Shown here: positions 34,821 through 44,303 of the stretch, in pieces | Layout: every line of letters starts with the position of its first letter | Numbering within the stretch: the first letter of the stretch is position 1 | DNA from: Cryptoclostridium sp036644995 | GTDB lineage: Bacteria > Bacillota > Dehalobacteriia > UBA7702 | Length of the DNA stretch: 64,000 bases | Direction: 5' to 3' | Assembly (NCBI GenBank): GCA_036644995.1 | Contig: JAVXOZ010000001.1 | Span: 87,069 to 151,068 of the forward strand | Position numbers and translations under genes: made by a program | Notes under the pieces: generated by a model | The model's database searches: none | What the model saw: only the letters and a program-made list of their open reading frames with translations | What the model was told of the DNA's origin: nothing

Positions 34821-35189
34821 TTATAAAAATAAATTTGCTATACGAGGCAAGAAAATTACCCCTCCGATAAATAGAGCAACGATACAGGAAAACATCACCG
34901 CTCCTGCTGTTATATCTTTAACTATTTTTGCCAAGGGATGATATTCTTGGGTTACCAAATCCACCACATTTTCAATGGCAGTATTAATCATTTCACTGAC
35001 GATAACCGCACCAATCACCAAAAACAAAACTAAATATTCAAAATAATTGATGTGTAATACAAAACCTAAAAATATAGCAAGTACACCCATACACAGGTGA
35101 ATGCGGATATTGCGTTCATTTTTTATGCAATGCCAAAGCCCATAGGCGGCATGATGAAAACTCTCTAAAAGGTTTTTTGTTTTCCTCAT
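34821..35189 (-). CDS. dgkA: Diacylglycerol/undecaprenol kinase
   Basis: 122 residues with three membrane helices and the family motif VIVSEMINTAIENVVDL (catalytic Glu region). Firmicute members mostly phosphorylate undecaprenol, recycling the lipid carrier for wall synthesis. The ATG overlaps the ybeY stop codon (ATGA), a conserved Firmicute arrangement phoH-pgpH-ybeY-dgkA-era. Confidence 0.93.
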   Translation of the reverse strand: MRKTKNLLESFHHAAYGLWHCIKNERNIRIHLCMGVLAIFLGFVLHINYFEYLVLFLVIGAVIVSEMINTAIENVVDLVTQEYHPLAKIVKDITAGAVMFSCIVALFIGGVIFLPRIANLFL

Positions 35190-35659
35190 CTTACTACCCC
35201 CATTATTTCCAGATATTTTTCGGTGGTAGCCTCCATTATCTCAGCTTCATCAGATTTTATATGGTCGTAACCCAGTAAATGCAGTAAACCATGGAGAGCC
35301 AAAAAACAAAGCTCTCTCCTAAAACTATGGCCATATTCCAAGGCTTGTTCTTTACAGCGTTCCAAGGAAATAATAATATCGCCTATGGAAAAATCAACTA
35401 AGCCCGGTAAATTGCTAAATTCAAAAGTTTCACCACACTCCAACATGGGAAAAGACAATACATCTGTGGCTTTATCCAAATTTCTGAATTTTTTATTGTA
35501 TAATTGAATAGTTTTATTATCGGTAAAAAATACTGTTACTTCACTTTTACCATCTTTACCTTCACCTTTTACTGCTGTTTTTAATACCTTTGCCAAAAAA
35601 ACCATATCTTCAGCCTGTAAGGAAAAAGGTTTTAAATTACTCCGCATTTCAATTTTCAT
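35186..35659 (-). CDS. ybeY: Endoribonuclease YbeY
   Basis: 157 residues; the metal-binding motif HGLLHLLGYDH (H-x3-H-x5-H) is complete. It acts in 16S rRNA 3'-end maturation and ribosome quality control. It overlaps pgpH by 11 bases upstream and dgkA by 4 bases downstream, indicating translational coupling through the operon. Confidence 0.95.
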   Translation of the reverse strand: MKIEMRSNLKPFSLQAEDMVFLAKVLKTAVKGEGKDGKSEVTVFFTDNKTIQLYNKKFRNLDKATDVLSFPMLECGETFEFSNLPGLVDFSIGDIIISLERCKEQALEYGHSFRRELCFLALHGLLHLLGYDHIKSDEAEIMEATTEKYLEIMGVVR

Positions 35660-37997
35660 TTTTGTGCGACTCCTTTAAATCCGTGTTTGTTTCTTTTTCC
35701 TCAATAATACCTTGAAAAACCCCGGAAGGTAGTTGAATATCAGTAATTTTAGGCGCATCTATTTCCACCTCAATACCCTCCTCAGGTACTATCCAATGGG
35801 GTGGCGGTGCCTTTTCAACCATAGCTGCAACATCTGCAACAGCTACTTTTTTCTTGGCAGCCAGTTCTCTAACCAATTCTTTGGTATCCAAATCAGACAT
35901 GGAAGGATACTCAATACGATAGTGAGAAAGCCCGCTCAATACCGAGAAAAAGGCTTCCTGAACCTTATGTAAATCTCTAAAAGTTAAATCACATTCTTCA
36001 AATTGACCTGCTGCCAACTGATTTTGGATAATATCATGAATTTTAGCCCGCATATCACCTTTAGAACGCAGAGTGGCACTTTGCAATGCTGCTTGGACAC
36101 TATCTGCCATCATCAAAATTGCACTCTCTTTGGTTTGAGGTTTAGGATGGGGATAGCGGAAATCATCTTTATGCACAGGGTCACCATGGGAGGCTGCCTT
36201 TGCTTTATGGTAAAAGTATTGAACCACACTATTGCCGTGATGTTCGTTGATAATATCCACTACGCTCTGGGGTAAATCATAATCTTCCGCCATTTCTACC
36301 CCATCTTTAACGTGGGATATAATAATAAGCGTACTTAAAGAAGGATTTAATTTTTCATGGGGATTCATGTTTGGTTCTTGATTCTCCACAAAATATTTTG
36401 GCCGTTCCAATTTGCCTACATCATGAAAATAGGATGCAACCCTAACTAAATTGGAATCCGCACCAATGGCATCTGCGGCAACCTCTGCCAAATTACCCAC
36501 AAGAACACTGTGGTAATAAGTGCCCGGTGCTTCGGTCATTAATCTTTTAATCAAAGGATGTCCCGGATTTGCCAATTCCAAAAGTTTCATTGGGGTGGTC
36601 ATTTTAAAGAAAGTTTCAGCCAAGGGTAAAACCCCCAATGCCAAAAGCGAGGAAACAAAGCCGGAAATCATACCAATTACCGCACCTGCCAATAAAGCAA
36701 TATGACCTTGACCACCAATAAGCCCCACTGCAATTATAAGACCAACATTTATTATCCCAATATAAAATCCAAAGGAAATAAGATGGTATCTTTCACGAAT
36801 ACGGTCCACAATATGAACCGTGTAAATAGCACTGATAAAGGAAACGATGAAATATGCCGGCTGACTCAAGGTTAATAACGCCACAAACACCGATGCAACG
36901 GAAACCAAAAAATAAGAAAATCGCTGATTGGTTAAGGTTGTAAAGATAATTGCCAAAGCCGGCAATGGCAATAGATAGCCCAAAACACTATACAATACCC
37001 CTGTCATATTACTGCTTAAAAATATTATCCCTTGACAAATCAAAATGAACATAACCAAAAAGGAGCACAGCAAAGGCACACCCTGTTTTCCATAGGCATA
37101 TTCAGGGAAAAAACGGCGGCAATAAAGATAAATTAAGTAGTAAATAATTAAAGTAAACAGCATGATACCGGGGAAATAAAGCATATTTTTATTGGTTACC
37201 AAAAGCCCTGTTTTATCCAGCATTTCCACCTGTTCATCAGTGATGGTAGTGCCTCTTTGTACCAATATTTGCCCGGGACGCACAGTTACTTCTATGGGTT
37301 TTATCTCGTCCTGCTTCGCTTTAATAATAGCCATGGTTGCTTCTTTATCATAAATATTATTAGGCTCCAGATTTGCCACATCCACTAAATTATGGAGCAC
37401 GGCTTTTTCCGAGGTAGAATATTCACCTTCGCTAATTTGTTCATCCATATTTTTAAGGAATGCCTTAAAATCAGATTCTTTCACACCGGGGTCATATAAT
37501 TCATTTAGTAAAATATTAAAATCCGATTCTAATTGATATAGTTTGTCCATATCAACGGCTTCCCACAAAGCCACTGTTTTTTCACTGAAATGATTCCCCA
37601 GCAAGGATTGGTATAAAGGGTTGTGGTTATCTTTACTGCCTTGAATTTTAGCAATTTCACCCACAAAGTTAGAAATACGCCCTTTGGCATCTATAATTTT
37701 TTGTGCATCCAAAACATAAACAGGGCTTAACTGATCTTCCACCGCATCTTTAGCCTGCTGATATTTTACATCGCTCATATAAGAAAGAGTATTACCTTCA
37801 TAATATATAGTGTTATCACAAATTTCTCCCACATTATAGGTATCACTGCTACCCAATGCCGGGATAACCAAGATAAAGGCAGTTAGCATTATCATAGCTA
37901 CCCACCAAATCCACACATTATCCTTTTTAAGCTTTTCTATATCTTTTTTAGAAAAGATTTTACCTCTCCACAGGAAGGAATTATTGTGTTTTTTCAT
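35649..37997 (-). CDS. pgpH: 7TMR-HD family c-di-AMP phosphodiesterase (PgpH-like)
   Basis: 782 residues from ATG 37997 (MKKHNNSFLW), behind GGGAGG; it overlaps phoH by 17 bases. One N-terminal helix (~33-53), a large extracytoplasmic domain (~60-280), seven membrane helices (~290-490) and a cytoplasmic HD domain with TYYHSVLVGNLAEVAADAIG and YFHDVGKLERP. PgpH in Listeria degrades c-di-AMP to pApA. With cdaA in the same window, both synthesis and degradation of c-di-AMP are covered. The acidic C-terminal tail after ~750 is family-variable. Confidence 0.9.
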   Translation of the reverse strand: MKKHNNSFLWRGKIFSKKDIEKLKKDNVWIWWVAMIMLTAFILVIPALGSSDTYNVGEICDNTIYYEGNTLSYMSDVKYQQAKDAVEDQLSPVYVLDAQKIIDAKGRISNFVGEIAKIQGSKDNHNPLYQSLLGNHFSEKTVALWEAVDMDKLYQLESDFNILLNELYDPGVKESDFKAFLKNMDEQISEGEYSTSEKAVLHNLVDVANLEPNNIYDKEATMAIIKAKQDEIKPIEVTVRPGQILVQRGTTITDEQVEMLDKTGLLVTNKNMLYFPGIMLFTLIIYYLIYLYCRRFFPEYAYGKQGVPLLCSFLVMFILICQGIIFLSSNMTGVLYSVLGYLLPLPALAIIFTTLTNQRFSYFLVSVASVFVALLTLSQPAYFIVSFISAIYTVHIVDRIRERYHLISFGFYIGIINVGLIIAVGLIGGQGHIALLAGAVIGMISGFVSSLLALGVLPLAETFFKMTTPMKLLELANPGHPLIKRLMTEAPGTYYHSVLVGNLAEVAADAIGADSNLVRVASYFHDVGKLERPKYFVENQEPNMNPHEKLNPSLSTLIIISHVKDGVEMAEDYDLPQSVVDIINEHHGNSVVQYFYHKAKAASHGDPVHKDDFRYPHPKPQTKESAILMMADSVQAALQSATLRSKGDMRAKIHDIIQNQLAAGQFEECDLTFRDLHKVQEAFFSVLSGLSHYRIEYPSMSDLDTKELVRELAAKKKVAVADVAAMVEKAPPPHWIVPEEGIEVEIDAPKITDIQLPSGVFQGIIEEKETNTDLKESHKNEN

Positions 37998-38943
37998 TTT
38001 TTTCCTCCCTCTCATAAGCGTTGATAATTTTTTGCACCAAAGGATGGCGCACAACATCAACGTAGCTTAAATAAGAGAATTCAATGCCACTTACATTTTT
38101 TAAAACCTTTTGAGCATTTATTAACCCGGAGTATTCCAAAGGTCCTAAATCTATTTGAGTTATATCCCCTGTTATCACAGCTTTAGAGCCAAAGCCTATA
38201 CGGGTCAAAAACATTTTCATCTGCTGAGGGGTGGTGTTTTGGGCTTCATCAAGGATAATAAAGGCATCATCCAAAGTACGCCCACGCATATATGCCAAAG
38301 GTGCCACTTCAATAATACCTTTTTCCATGAATTTAGTGGCGGTATCGCTGCCCAAAATATCATACATTGCATCATAAAGCGGACGTAAATAAGGGTCTAC
38401 TTTATCTTGGAGGTCACCTGGTAAAAAACCCAATTTTTCCCCTGCTTCCACCGCAGGGCGAGTTAAAACTATACGGCGAACTTCCTTGCGTTTTAAGGCT
38501 AAAACAGCCATTACCACACCAAGGTAGGTTTTACCTGTACCAGCAGGCCCAATGGAAAAAACAATATCGTTTTTCTCCAAAGCATCCACATACTTTTTTT
38601 GACCCAAGGTTCTGGGCTTAATTTGTTTTCCACGGGGAGTGGTATAAATATTACCTGTTAAAGATTCAGCCACACTGCTACCGCTTTTATCAGCATTGGC
38701 AATGGCATAGTTTATAACATTATCATTAATTTCCACTTTGGCTTTTGCCAAAGTTTTTAAATGCTCAAAAACATTGCGGGCACGTTTTCTTTCTTCCTCA
38801 CTACCGGAAAGATGAACTTCGTTTCCACGCACCATTATATTGGCTAAAAGAGCCTTTTCTATTAAATTAAGGTTATGATCACGCTGACCTAAAATAGCAG
38901 ATACCATCTGCTCATCACCTAAAGAAATTATCAATTCTTTCAT
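37981..38943 (-). CDS. phoH: PhoH-family ATPase (PhoH-like, YbeZ type)
   Basis: 320 residues from ATG 38943 (MKELIISLGDE); a GTG 27 bases upstream is possible, but GAGAGGA lies between them. Walker A FSIGPAGTGKTYLGV and Walker B DAFIILDEAQN are clear. It is an ATPase or helicase associated with YbeY and rRNA processing. Head of the phoH-pgpH-ybeY-dgkA cluster. Confidence 0.94.
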   Translation of the reverse strand: MKELIISLGDEQMVSAILGQRDHNLNLIEKALLANIMVRGNEVHLSGSEEERKRARNVFEHLKTLAKAKVEINDNVINYAIANADKSGSSVAESLTGNIYTTPRGKQIKPRTLGQKKYVDALEKNDIVFSIGPAGTGKTYLGVVMAVLALKRKEVRRIVLTRPAVEAGEKLGFLPGDLQDKVDPYLRPLYDAMYDILGSDTATKFMEKGIIEVAPLAYMRGRTLDDAFIILDEAQNTTPQQMKMFLTRIGFGSKAVITGDITQIDLGPLEYSGLINAQKVLKNVSGIEFSYLSYVDVVRHPLVQKIINAYEREEKNEKTQ

Positions 38944-39066
38944 GTAAAAATTTGGTCCTCTCAATATCACAAGAAAAGCAAGTATCTAAGTCTGACATAG
39001 TTATCCAGTTTAAATTCACTTAATATAATATTATACCTCTTTTTTACTTATTACTCAATATCTAAA

Positions 39067-40263
39067 TTAGAAATTACTTTCAAAACCTTGAAAAACACCC
39101 AAGTTTTCCCTGGTTTCCAAAGTTACACGCACACCCACAATTTCATTATTATTAGGTATTGCTAAATGTTCCACTTTTTTATCCACTATTTTTGCCTTAA
39201 CACCAACTGCTAAAATCGCCTTTTGGTAGCCTTTTTTTTCAGCTTCTGCCATGGCTTGTTTTTTGCTTTTTTGCAGATATTGAGGCCTTACTTCACGCAC
39301 CTTATCTATGGTTACTTCCAAATTCATTCCGGGCAAAACAACGTGTTTTACAGCGGTAAAGTCTTTAAAACCATGATTATTGTTACCCCAAACCAAATAT
39401 TCTGTATTTCTCCATTTAACGGTAAGTTTATCGCACTTTTTCCCTGTGGGCTTAGGTTTAACTTCATTTATATTTACATATGCTTCCCCAATATACCAAG
39501 CAGACCCAAAAACAATGCCTTTAGCATGCACCACGGTATTATCTGCGGTGGGATTACCTTCTTCATCAAGATGTAAAATTTCACCGCCGATAATAACTTC
39601 CCCTTTTTTTACCGGGGTATTTATGGGCACCCTTCCTTGACCTTGAAGCACCAAAAGTTCACGGATTACCCCATCTTTTTTTGCAACCACATCACCATAA
39701 ATAGCATTATTGCGATTTTCCTCATCCTTCAAAATAACTTTTACCCTAAGTATAACCCCATCTCGGCTAAAGCCCACCCAAGCCAAATTCGGATATGTGG
39801 TTAAAATACCATGAGATGCCTTATCCCAAGGCAAATTACGCTGCCACAAACCCACATCTATACCATAATCTGCGGCAGTTTGTAAAATTGCTGTTTTTTC
39901 TTGATGGGATAAATCACCATCTACACTTATTCGTACCCCTAAAACCGATTGAGTATAGATTACCAATAAACATAAAACCAGTATAATTACGGTGGTAGCC
40001 ACAGGGTGATAGGTTAATTTACGCCACCATTGGGAAACTCCAATCTTTTTACTTACCGTAAAATACACACCGCTAACATGGCTGATATGCCTTAACCCAG
40101 CCAAGGCTTTTAAGGGCACTTTTCCTTGCCAAAAATTTTTATCAATGGGCATTAAATCCCAAATAGGCACATTGCGTTCCATGGCTAAATTGGTGAAAGC
40201 CTCAAGGCTCTCCCCTTCTATTTTAATTATGGCATAGCCTACCAAATATTTGCTTATACCCAT
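39067..40263 (-). CDS. yqfD: Sporulation protein YqfD
   Basis: 398 residues with one membrane helix near residues 88-110 (TTVIILVLCLLVIYTQSVLG) and a long extracytoplasmic part, matching the YqfD family. In Bacillus it is made in the mother cell under sigma-E and is needed for efficient sporulation. AGGAG in the ribosome site overlaps the UAG stop of yqfC. UAG readthrough would join the two proteins in frame (see findings). Confidence 0.92.
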   Translation of the reverse strand: MGISKYLVGYAIIKIEGESLEAFTNLAMERNVPIWDLMPIDKNFWQGKVPLKALAGLRHISHVSGVYFTVSKKIGVSQWWRKLTYHPVATTVIILVLCLLVIYTQSVLGVRISVDGDLSHQEKTAILQTAADYGIDVGLWQRNLPWDKASHGILTTYPNLAWVGFSRDGVILRVKVILKDEENRNNAIYGDVVAKKDGVIRELLVLQGQGRVPINTPVKKGEVIIGGEILHLDEEGNPTADNTVVHAKGIVFGSAWYIGEAYVNINEVKPKPTGKKCDKLTVKWRNTEYLVWGNNNHGFKDFTAVKHVVLPGMNLEVTIDKVREVRPQYLQKSKKQAMAEAEKKGYQKAILAVGVKAKIVDKKVEHLAIPNNNEIVGVRVTLETRENLGVFQGFESNF

Positions 40264-40272
40264 ACTATGCTC

Positions 40273-40551
40273 CTATATCACAATAAAATTCAGAGAAAAT
40301 ATCTCACCTGATATTTCCAGAGCATCGGGCTTTAAAATAGGCAAAATGAGATTATCTCCTTGTATTTCTAATTTTCCACCTCTAAAGGCTATTTCCAACC
40401 TATTTGGGTCATAGTGGATAATACCACGGTGATTTTCCATAAAAACATTTTTATTGCCGGAAATAACCAAACGGGGCAAATCGCAGGTTAATTCTGAAGG
40501 AATATCCAAAGTTTGGGAAACCGCAGCTCGAAACATTTCTTTTTTACTCAT
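40273..40551 (-). CDS. yqfC: Sporulation protein YqfC (ends in UAG)
   Basis: 92 residues from ATG 40551 (MSKKEMFRAAVSQTLDIP), behind AGGAGTG; the longer open frame to 40644 would overlap the opposite promoter. Length and the ITGNKNVFMENHRGI-type core fit YqfC, whose gene regularly precedes yqfD and is sigma-E controlled in Bacillus. It terminates at TAG 40275-40273, one of only two annotated genes here using amber as an apparent stop. Confidence 0.9.
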   Translation of the reverse strand: MSKKEMFRAAVSQTLDIPSELTCDLPRLVISGNKNVFMENHRGIIHYDPNRLEIAFRGGKLEIQGDNLILPILKPDALEISGEIFSLNFIVI

Positions 40552-40604
40552 ATTTATCACTCCTAATCCATGATATTCGGACTCTGCTATAAAATATTCC
40601 CATA

Positions 40605-40633
40605 TTGACAATTTTCTCTGTTCATGGAATAAT
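40605..40633 (+). promoter_or_regulatory. Sigma-A promoter of the VanY-like gene
   Basis: TTGACA (40605-40610), a 17-bp spacer and AATAAT (40628-40633), 37 bp upstream of the TTG start and divergent from yqfC. Confidence 0.7.
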
Positions 40634-40670
40634 ATACCTAACAAAATAGGAAGTAGAGGGGGGAATAGCT

Positions 40671-42230
40671 TTGTTTAAAAAATATCTTTTTAATACTTTG
40701 GGATTTTGCTTGATTGCCATAATTGGTTTTACATTTATTTTTGGTTACAATCAAAATGTACAAGCTGCCTCAAACCCGGGAATTGTATTTGGCATAAATA
40801 CCAACACCTACTGGGAAGATGGCATAATGAAAACCGCACTGACTAAACCATCTCTAAACAATGATACAACCTATATACCATTACGGCTTGTTTCGGAATA
40901 TTTGGGGAAAACCGTAAAATGGAACCAAGATGATTTTTCTGCAACCATTTCAGACCCCACAACGGGGAAGTGGATTATTTTTGACCAAAAATATAATTAC
41001 GCCACTACGGAAACAGGGGAAAACATACAATTAAAAAGAAACCCCTTTATCCAAGATGAATGCTATATGGTGCCTTTGCGTATTATGTCCGAATACTTTG
41101 GCTGCTCGGTTTATTGGCACCAAGATACAGAGGGTATAATCATCAATAAAGCACCAACAGAACAAGAAAAAATAAGCTACCAAGGTTTAGTAATGCGTTT
41201 TCAGGATAGAGGCTATTTTCAAGATGGTTTAGGCAAAGAAGCTTTAACAAAATTGGAAATATTCAACGGCACCAGCTATTTACCCCTGCGTATAGTTTCG
41301 GAATATTTAGGTGCAAAGGTAACATGGAATGAAGCAGATGATACCGCTACCTTAACAATGCCCGAAAGCACTAAAACCATAACCTTTAATAAGGCATCTA
41401 TATATGCCACCACAGACAGCGGTAATATTCAATTAGAACGTGCACCCTTTGTGCAAGATGATTGCTACATGGTGCCTGCCCGCATTATCACAGAATTTTT
41501 CGGCTGTACCATCACTTGGAATCAAGATATGATGAGCTTTTTAATCACCAAAACCGATACTCCACAGGATGCTAAAAATTTAGTATTTTCCCAAATGCAA
41601 AACAGGTTGGCAATAATCAACACTTTAACCTCTTTCCGCCAATCCGAAGCCACAGGCTACCAAATGGTAATTAACCGCACAAACCCCATACCTGCTAATT
41701 TTATTGCGGGCACAGGTAAACTAATTTCCGTAAGAGGGCAACAAATGGAAACCAATGCCGGCATAGCTTTGCAGCAAATGATTAATGGTCTATCTGCAGC
41801 CAATATGAGTATTCAAGTTCGGTCAGGCTATCGCACCGATGCCACCCAGATATATCTATACAATAGACAAGTAGGGCGGCAAGGTAATAATCGTTTAAAA
41901 GCCGCCACCATATCTGCACTGCCCTTCACCAGTGAACACCAAGCAGGTTTAGCCATAGACTTATCCAGCAATGGCTCCCTTACCGAGGCATTTGGTTCTA
42001 CCAAACAAGGAAAATGGCTGGCTGCTCATTGTGCTGATTATGGTTTTATTGTGAGATATCCCCAGTCTAAAACACAAATCACAGGGGTAACATGGGAACC
42101 TTGGCATTTCCGCTATGTTGGCTCACCCGAAGTGGCAAAATCCATTACCGCATCGGGATTGTGCATGGAAGAATATTATAATAAATATTTAGCTCCCCAA
42201 GATATCAACCCCTACTTACCATATCTTTAA
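40671..42230 (+). CDS. Secreted VanY-like D,D-carboxypeptidase with two stalk-protein (copper amine oxidase N-like) domains
   Basis: 519 residues; translation begins at TTG 40671 behind AGGGGGG. A signal peptide (LFNTLGFCLIAIIGFTFIF) comes first. Two copper-amine-oxidase-N-like repeats follow (~55-165 and ~180-295), recognisable by paired YIPLRLVSEYLGKTVKW and YLPLRIVSEYLGAKVTW; these are typically wall-associated modules. The C-terminal M15B peptidase (~340-500) has SEHQAGLAIDLS and EPWHFRYVG supplying zinc ligands. It should trim the terminal D-Ala of peptidoglycan peptides. It is monocistronic with a sigma-A promoter; nothing else suggests vancomycin resistance. Confidence 0.88.
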   Translation: MFKKYLFNTLGFCLIAIIGFTFIFGYNQNVQAASNPGIVFGINTNTYWEDGIMKTALTKPSLNNDTTYIPLRLVSEYLGKTVKWNQDDFSATISDPTTGKWIIFDQKYNYATTETGENIQLKRNPFIQDECYMVPLRIMSEYFGCSVYWHQDTEGIIINKAPTEQEKISYQGLVMRFQDRGYFQDGLGKEALTKLEIFNGTSYLPLRIVSEYLGAKVTWNEADDTATLTMPESTKTITFNKASIYATTDSGNIQLERAPFVQDDCYMVPARIITEFFGCTITWNQDMMSFLITKTDTPQDAKNLVFSQMQNRLAIINTLTSFRQSEATGYQMVINRTNPIPANFIAGTGKLISVRGQQMETNAGIALQQMINGLSAANMSIQVRSGYRTDATQIYLYNRQVGRQGNNRLKAATISALPFTSEHQAGLAIDLSSNGSLTEAFGSTKQGKWLAAHCADYGFIVRYPQSKTQITGVTWEPWHFRYVGSPEVAKSITASGLCMEEYYNKYLAPQDINPYLPYL

Positions 42231-42311
42231 TAATTAAAACCCCACCTATGGAAATTTAGATAACTTATTACAGATAAAATATAATTTTAACCAAAGATTT
42301 TTTACAAGCTT

Positions 42312-42395
42312 ATACTCGCCAAAGCCCAAAAGTGTAGATATAAACTGTACTTTATGTACATGAAAAATCCGCATTTTTTGGGCATTGACGAGTAT
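42312..42395. repeat. 84-bp palindromic element, possible relative of the hairpin family
   Basis: ATACTCG (42312-42318) pairs with CGAGTAT (42389-42395), and GCCCAAAA with TTTTTGGGC inside. The tip has TGTACTTTATGTACATGA, recalling TGTACATAGATGTACATAA of copies B-E. The layout (nested hairpin with a TGTAC tip) matches the family but the sequence is otherwise different. Confidence 0.5.
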
Positions 42396-42467
42396 CATAT
42401 TTTATTGAGGTTTTAGGAAATTCAATAATCACCTATGGTGGTTTAGTAACAGTAATTATTTTTTCCG

Positions 42468-42496
42468 TAGACAAAATAAAAATTTTCCTATATAAT
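42468..42496 (+). promoter_or_regulatory. Promoter of the iorAB operon with a tandem 15-bp repeat at the start of the leader
   Basis: TAGACA (42468-42473), 17-bp spacer, TATAAT (42491-42496). Directly downstream GCACAGTGTTTTTTT occurs at 42501-42515 and GCACAGTGTTTTTT again at 42517-42530, a possible operator or slippage duplication. Confidence 0.7.
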
Positions 42497-42566
42497 TTAA
42501 GCACAGTGTTTTTTTAGCACAGTGTTTTTTAATGAACTTCGATGAAGAAACAAAAGAGGTAAGACC

Positions 42567-44303
42567 ATGAAACAACTATTAACAGGCAATGAAGCAGTGG
42601 CACATGGTGCATGGGAAGCAGGGGTTCACGTTGTAGCTGCATATCCCGGCACTCCCAGCACAGAAATAACAGAAAATGCCGCAAAATACAAAGAGATATA
42701 TGCAGAATGGGCACCCAACGAAAAAGTAGCAATGGAAGTTGGCATCGGCGCTGCCATAGGCGGTGGACGAGCCTTGGTTGCCATGAAACACGTAGGTGTT
42801 AATGTGGCAATGGATCCATTGATGACCGTGGCTTTTAGCGGCATAAACCGTGGTTTGGTTTTTGTTTCTGCGGATGATCCCGGTATGCACAGCTCCCAAA
42901 ATGAGCAAGATAACCGCAATTTGGGCATATTTGCCAAGATACCCATATTTGAACCTTCGGATTCAGCGGAATGTTTGGAATTTACCAAAATGGCTTTTGA
43001 ATTAAGTGAAGAATTTGATACCCCTGTTATGCTGCGGCTAACCACCAGAGTTGCCCATTCCCAATCTTTGGTAGAAAAAGGTGAACGCCAAGAAGTAGCA
43101 CCTAACAACTTTGAAGAAAACCCGCAAAAATTTGTGATGATACCGGCACACGCTCGCCCACGCCATCACATTGCCGAAGAAAGATTGGTTAAATTATCAA
43201 AATATGTGGAAACCTCACCTTTAAATCGTGAAGAAATTAACGATAAAAAAATAGGCGTTATTGTATCCGGCATAGTTTATGAATACGTTAAAGAAGCTTT
43301 ACCCCAAGCCTCTATTTTAAAACTTGGCATCAGCAATCCTTTACCCAAAGAAATGATAAAAAACTTTGCCAAAAAAGTTGAAACCCTATATGTTATTGAA
43401 GAACTTGATTCCATCATTGAAGACCAATGCCGAGCCATGGGTTTAAATGTTCATGGTAAAGATATATTCTCCAGAGAGGGTGAAATATTCCCTGAAATTA
43501 TAGCAGAAAAAATCTTGGGCATTAAAACTACCCCAACTTATAAATACGATAAAGAATTACCCATGCGTCCCCCTGTACTTTGTGCAGGCTGCCCCCATCG
43601 TGGTACTTTCCACGTTTTAAAAAAGGCAAAGTGTCGGGTTATCGGCGATATTGGCTGTTACACTTTGGGGTGTTCTCCGCCGTTACAGGCTGTTGACACC
43701 ACCATTTGCATGGGTGCAGGCATAGGCATGGCTATGGGTATGGAAAAAGTACACGGTGAAGAATTTGCCGAACATACCGTTTCCGTTATCGGGGACTCTA
43801 CCTTTATGCACTCAGGCATCACAGGTTTAGTGGATATGGTCTATAATAAAGGTGTGGGCACAGTAATTATATTAGATAACAGCATTACCGCCATGACCGG
43901 CCACCAACAAAACCCCTTAACAGGATTTACAGTAAAAAATGAACCCACCAAAAAAATAGATTTGGAATTACTGGTTAAAGGCTTAGGTATAGACCGAGTT
44001 TCTGTTGTGGATCCATTTGATGTAAAAGGCTTTAAAGAAGTATTAAAAGTTGAATTAAAAGCCAAAGAACCATCGGTAATAATTGCCAGACGCCCTTGTG
44101 CTTTGCTTATAAAAACAGTAACAGACCCCATGTATATTGAAGCAGACCGTTGCTTAAAATGCGGTTCCTGCTTAAAAATAGGCTGCCCTGCCATTGAAAA
44201 AACAGATGATGTTCCCATTATTCACGGGGATCAATGTGTTGGCTGTGGGCTTTGCCTAAATATCTGCCCCCACGGAGTAATTAGAAAGGACGGTGGCGAA
44301 TAA
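42567..44303 (+). CDS. iorA: Indolepyruvate:ferredoxin oxidoreductase, alpha subunit
   Basis: 578 residues, the normal length. It catalyses oxidative decarboxylation of aryl-pyruvates to aryl-acetyl-CoA with reduction of ferredoxin, in aromatic amino-acid fermentation (or the reverse in biosynthesis). The N-terminal pyrimidine-binding half begins LLTGNEAVAHGAWEAGV. The TPP-binding part has GDIGCYTLG and GDSTFMHSGITGL. The C-terminus carries two 4Fe-4S motifs, CLKCGSCLKIGCP and CVGCGLCLNICP. The iorB start overlaps its stop by one base. Confidence 0.95.
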   Translation: MKQLLTGNEAVAHGAWEAGVHVVAAYPGTPSTEITENAAKYKEIYAEWAPNEKVAMEVGIGAAIGGGRALVAMKHVGVNVAMDPLMTVAFSGINRGLVFVSADDPGMHSSQNEQDNRNLGIFAKIPIFEPSDSAECLEFTKMAFELSEEFDTPVMLRLTTRVAHSQSLVEKGERQEVAPNNFEENPQKFVMIPAHARPRHHIAEERLVKLSKYVETSPLNREEINDKKIGVIVSGIVYEYVKEALPQASILKLGISNPLPKEMIKNFAKKVETLYVIEELDSIIEDQCRAMGLNVHGKDIFSREGEIFPEIIAEKILGIKTTPTYKYDKELPMRPPVLCAGCPHRGTFHVLKKAKCRVIGDIGCYTLGCSPPLQAVDTTICMGAGIGMAMGMEKVHGEEFAEHTVSVIGDSTFMHSGITGLVDMVYNKGVGTVIILDNSITAMTGHQQNPLTGFTVKNEPTKKIDLELLVKGLGIDRVSVVDPFDVKGFKEVLKVELKAKEPSVIIARRPCALLIKTVTDPMYIEADRCLKCGSCLKIGCPAIEKTDDVPIIHGDQCVGCGLCLNICPHGVIRKDGGE

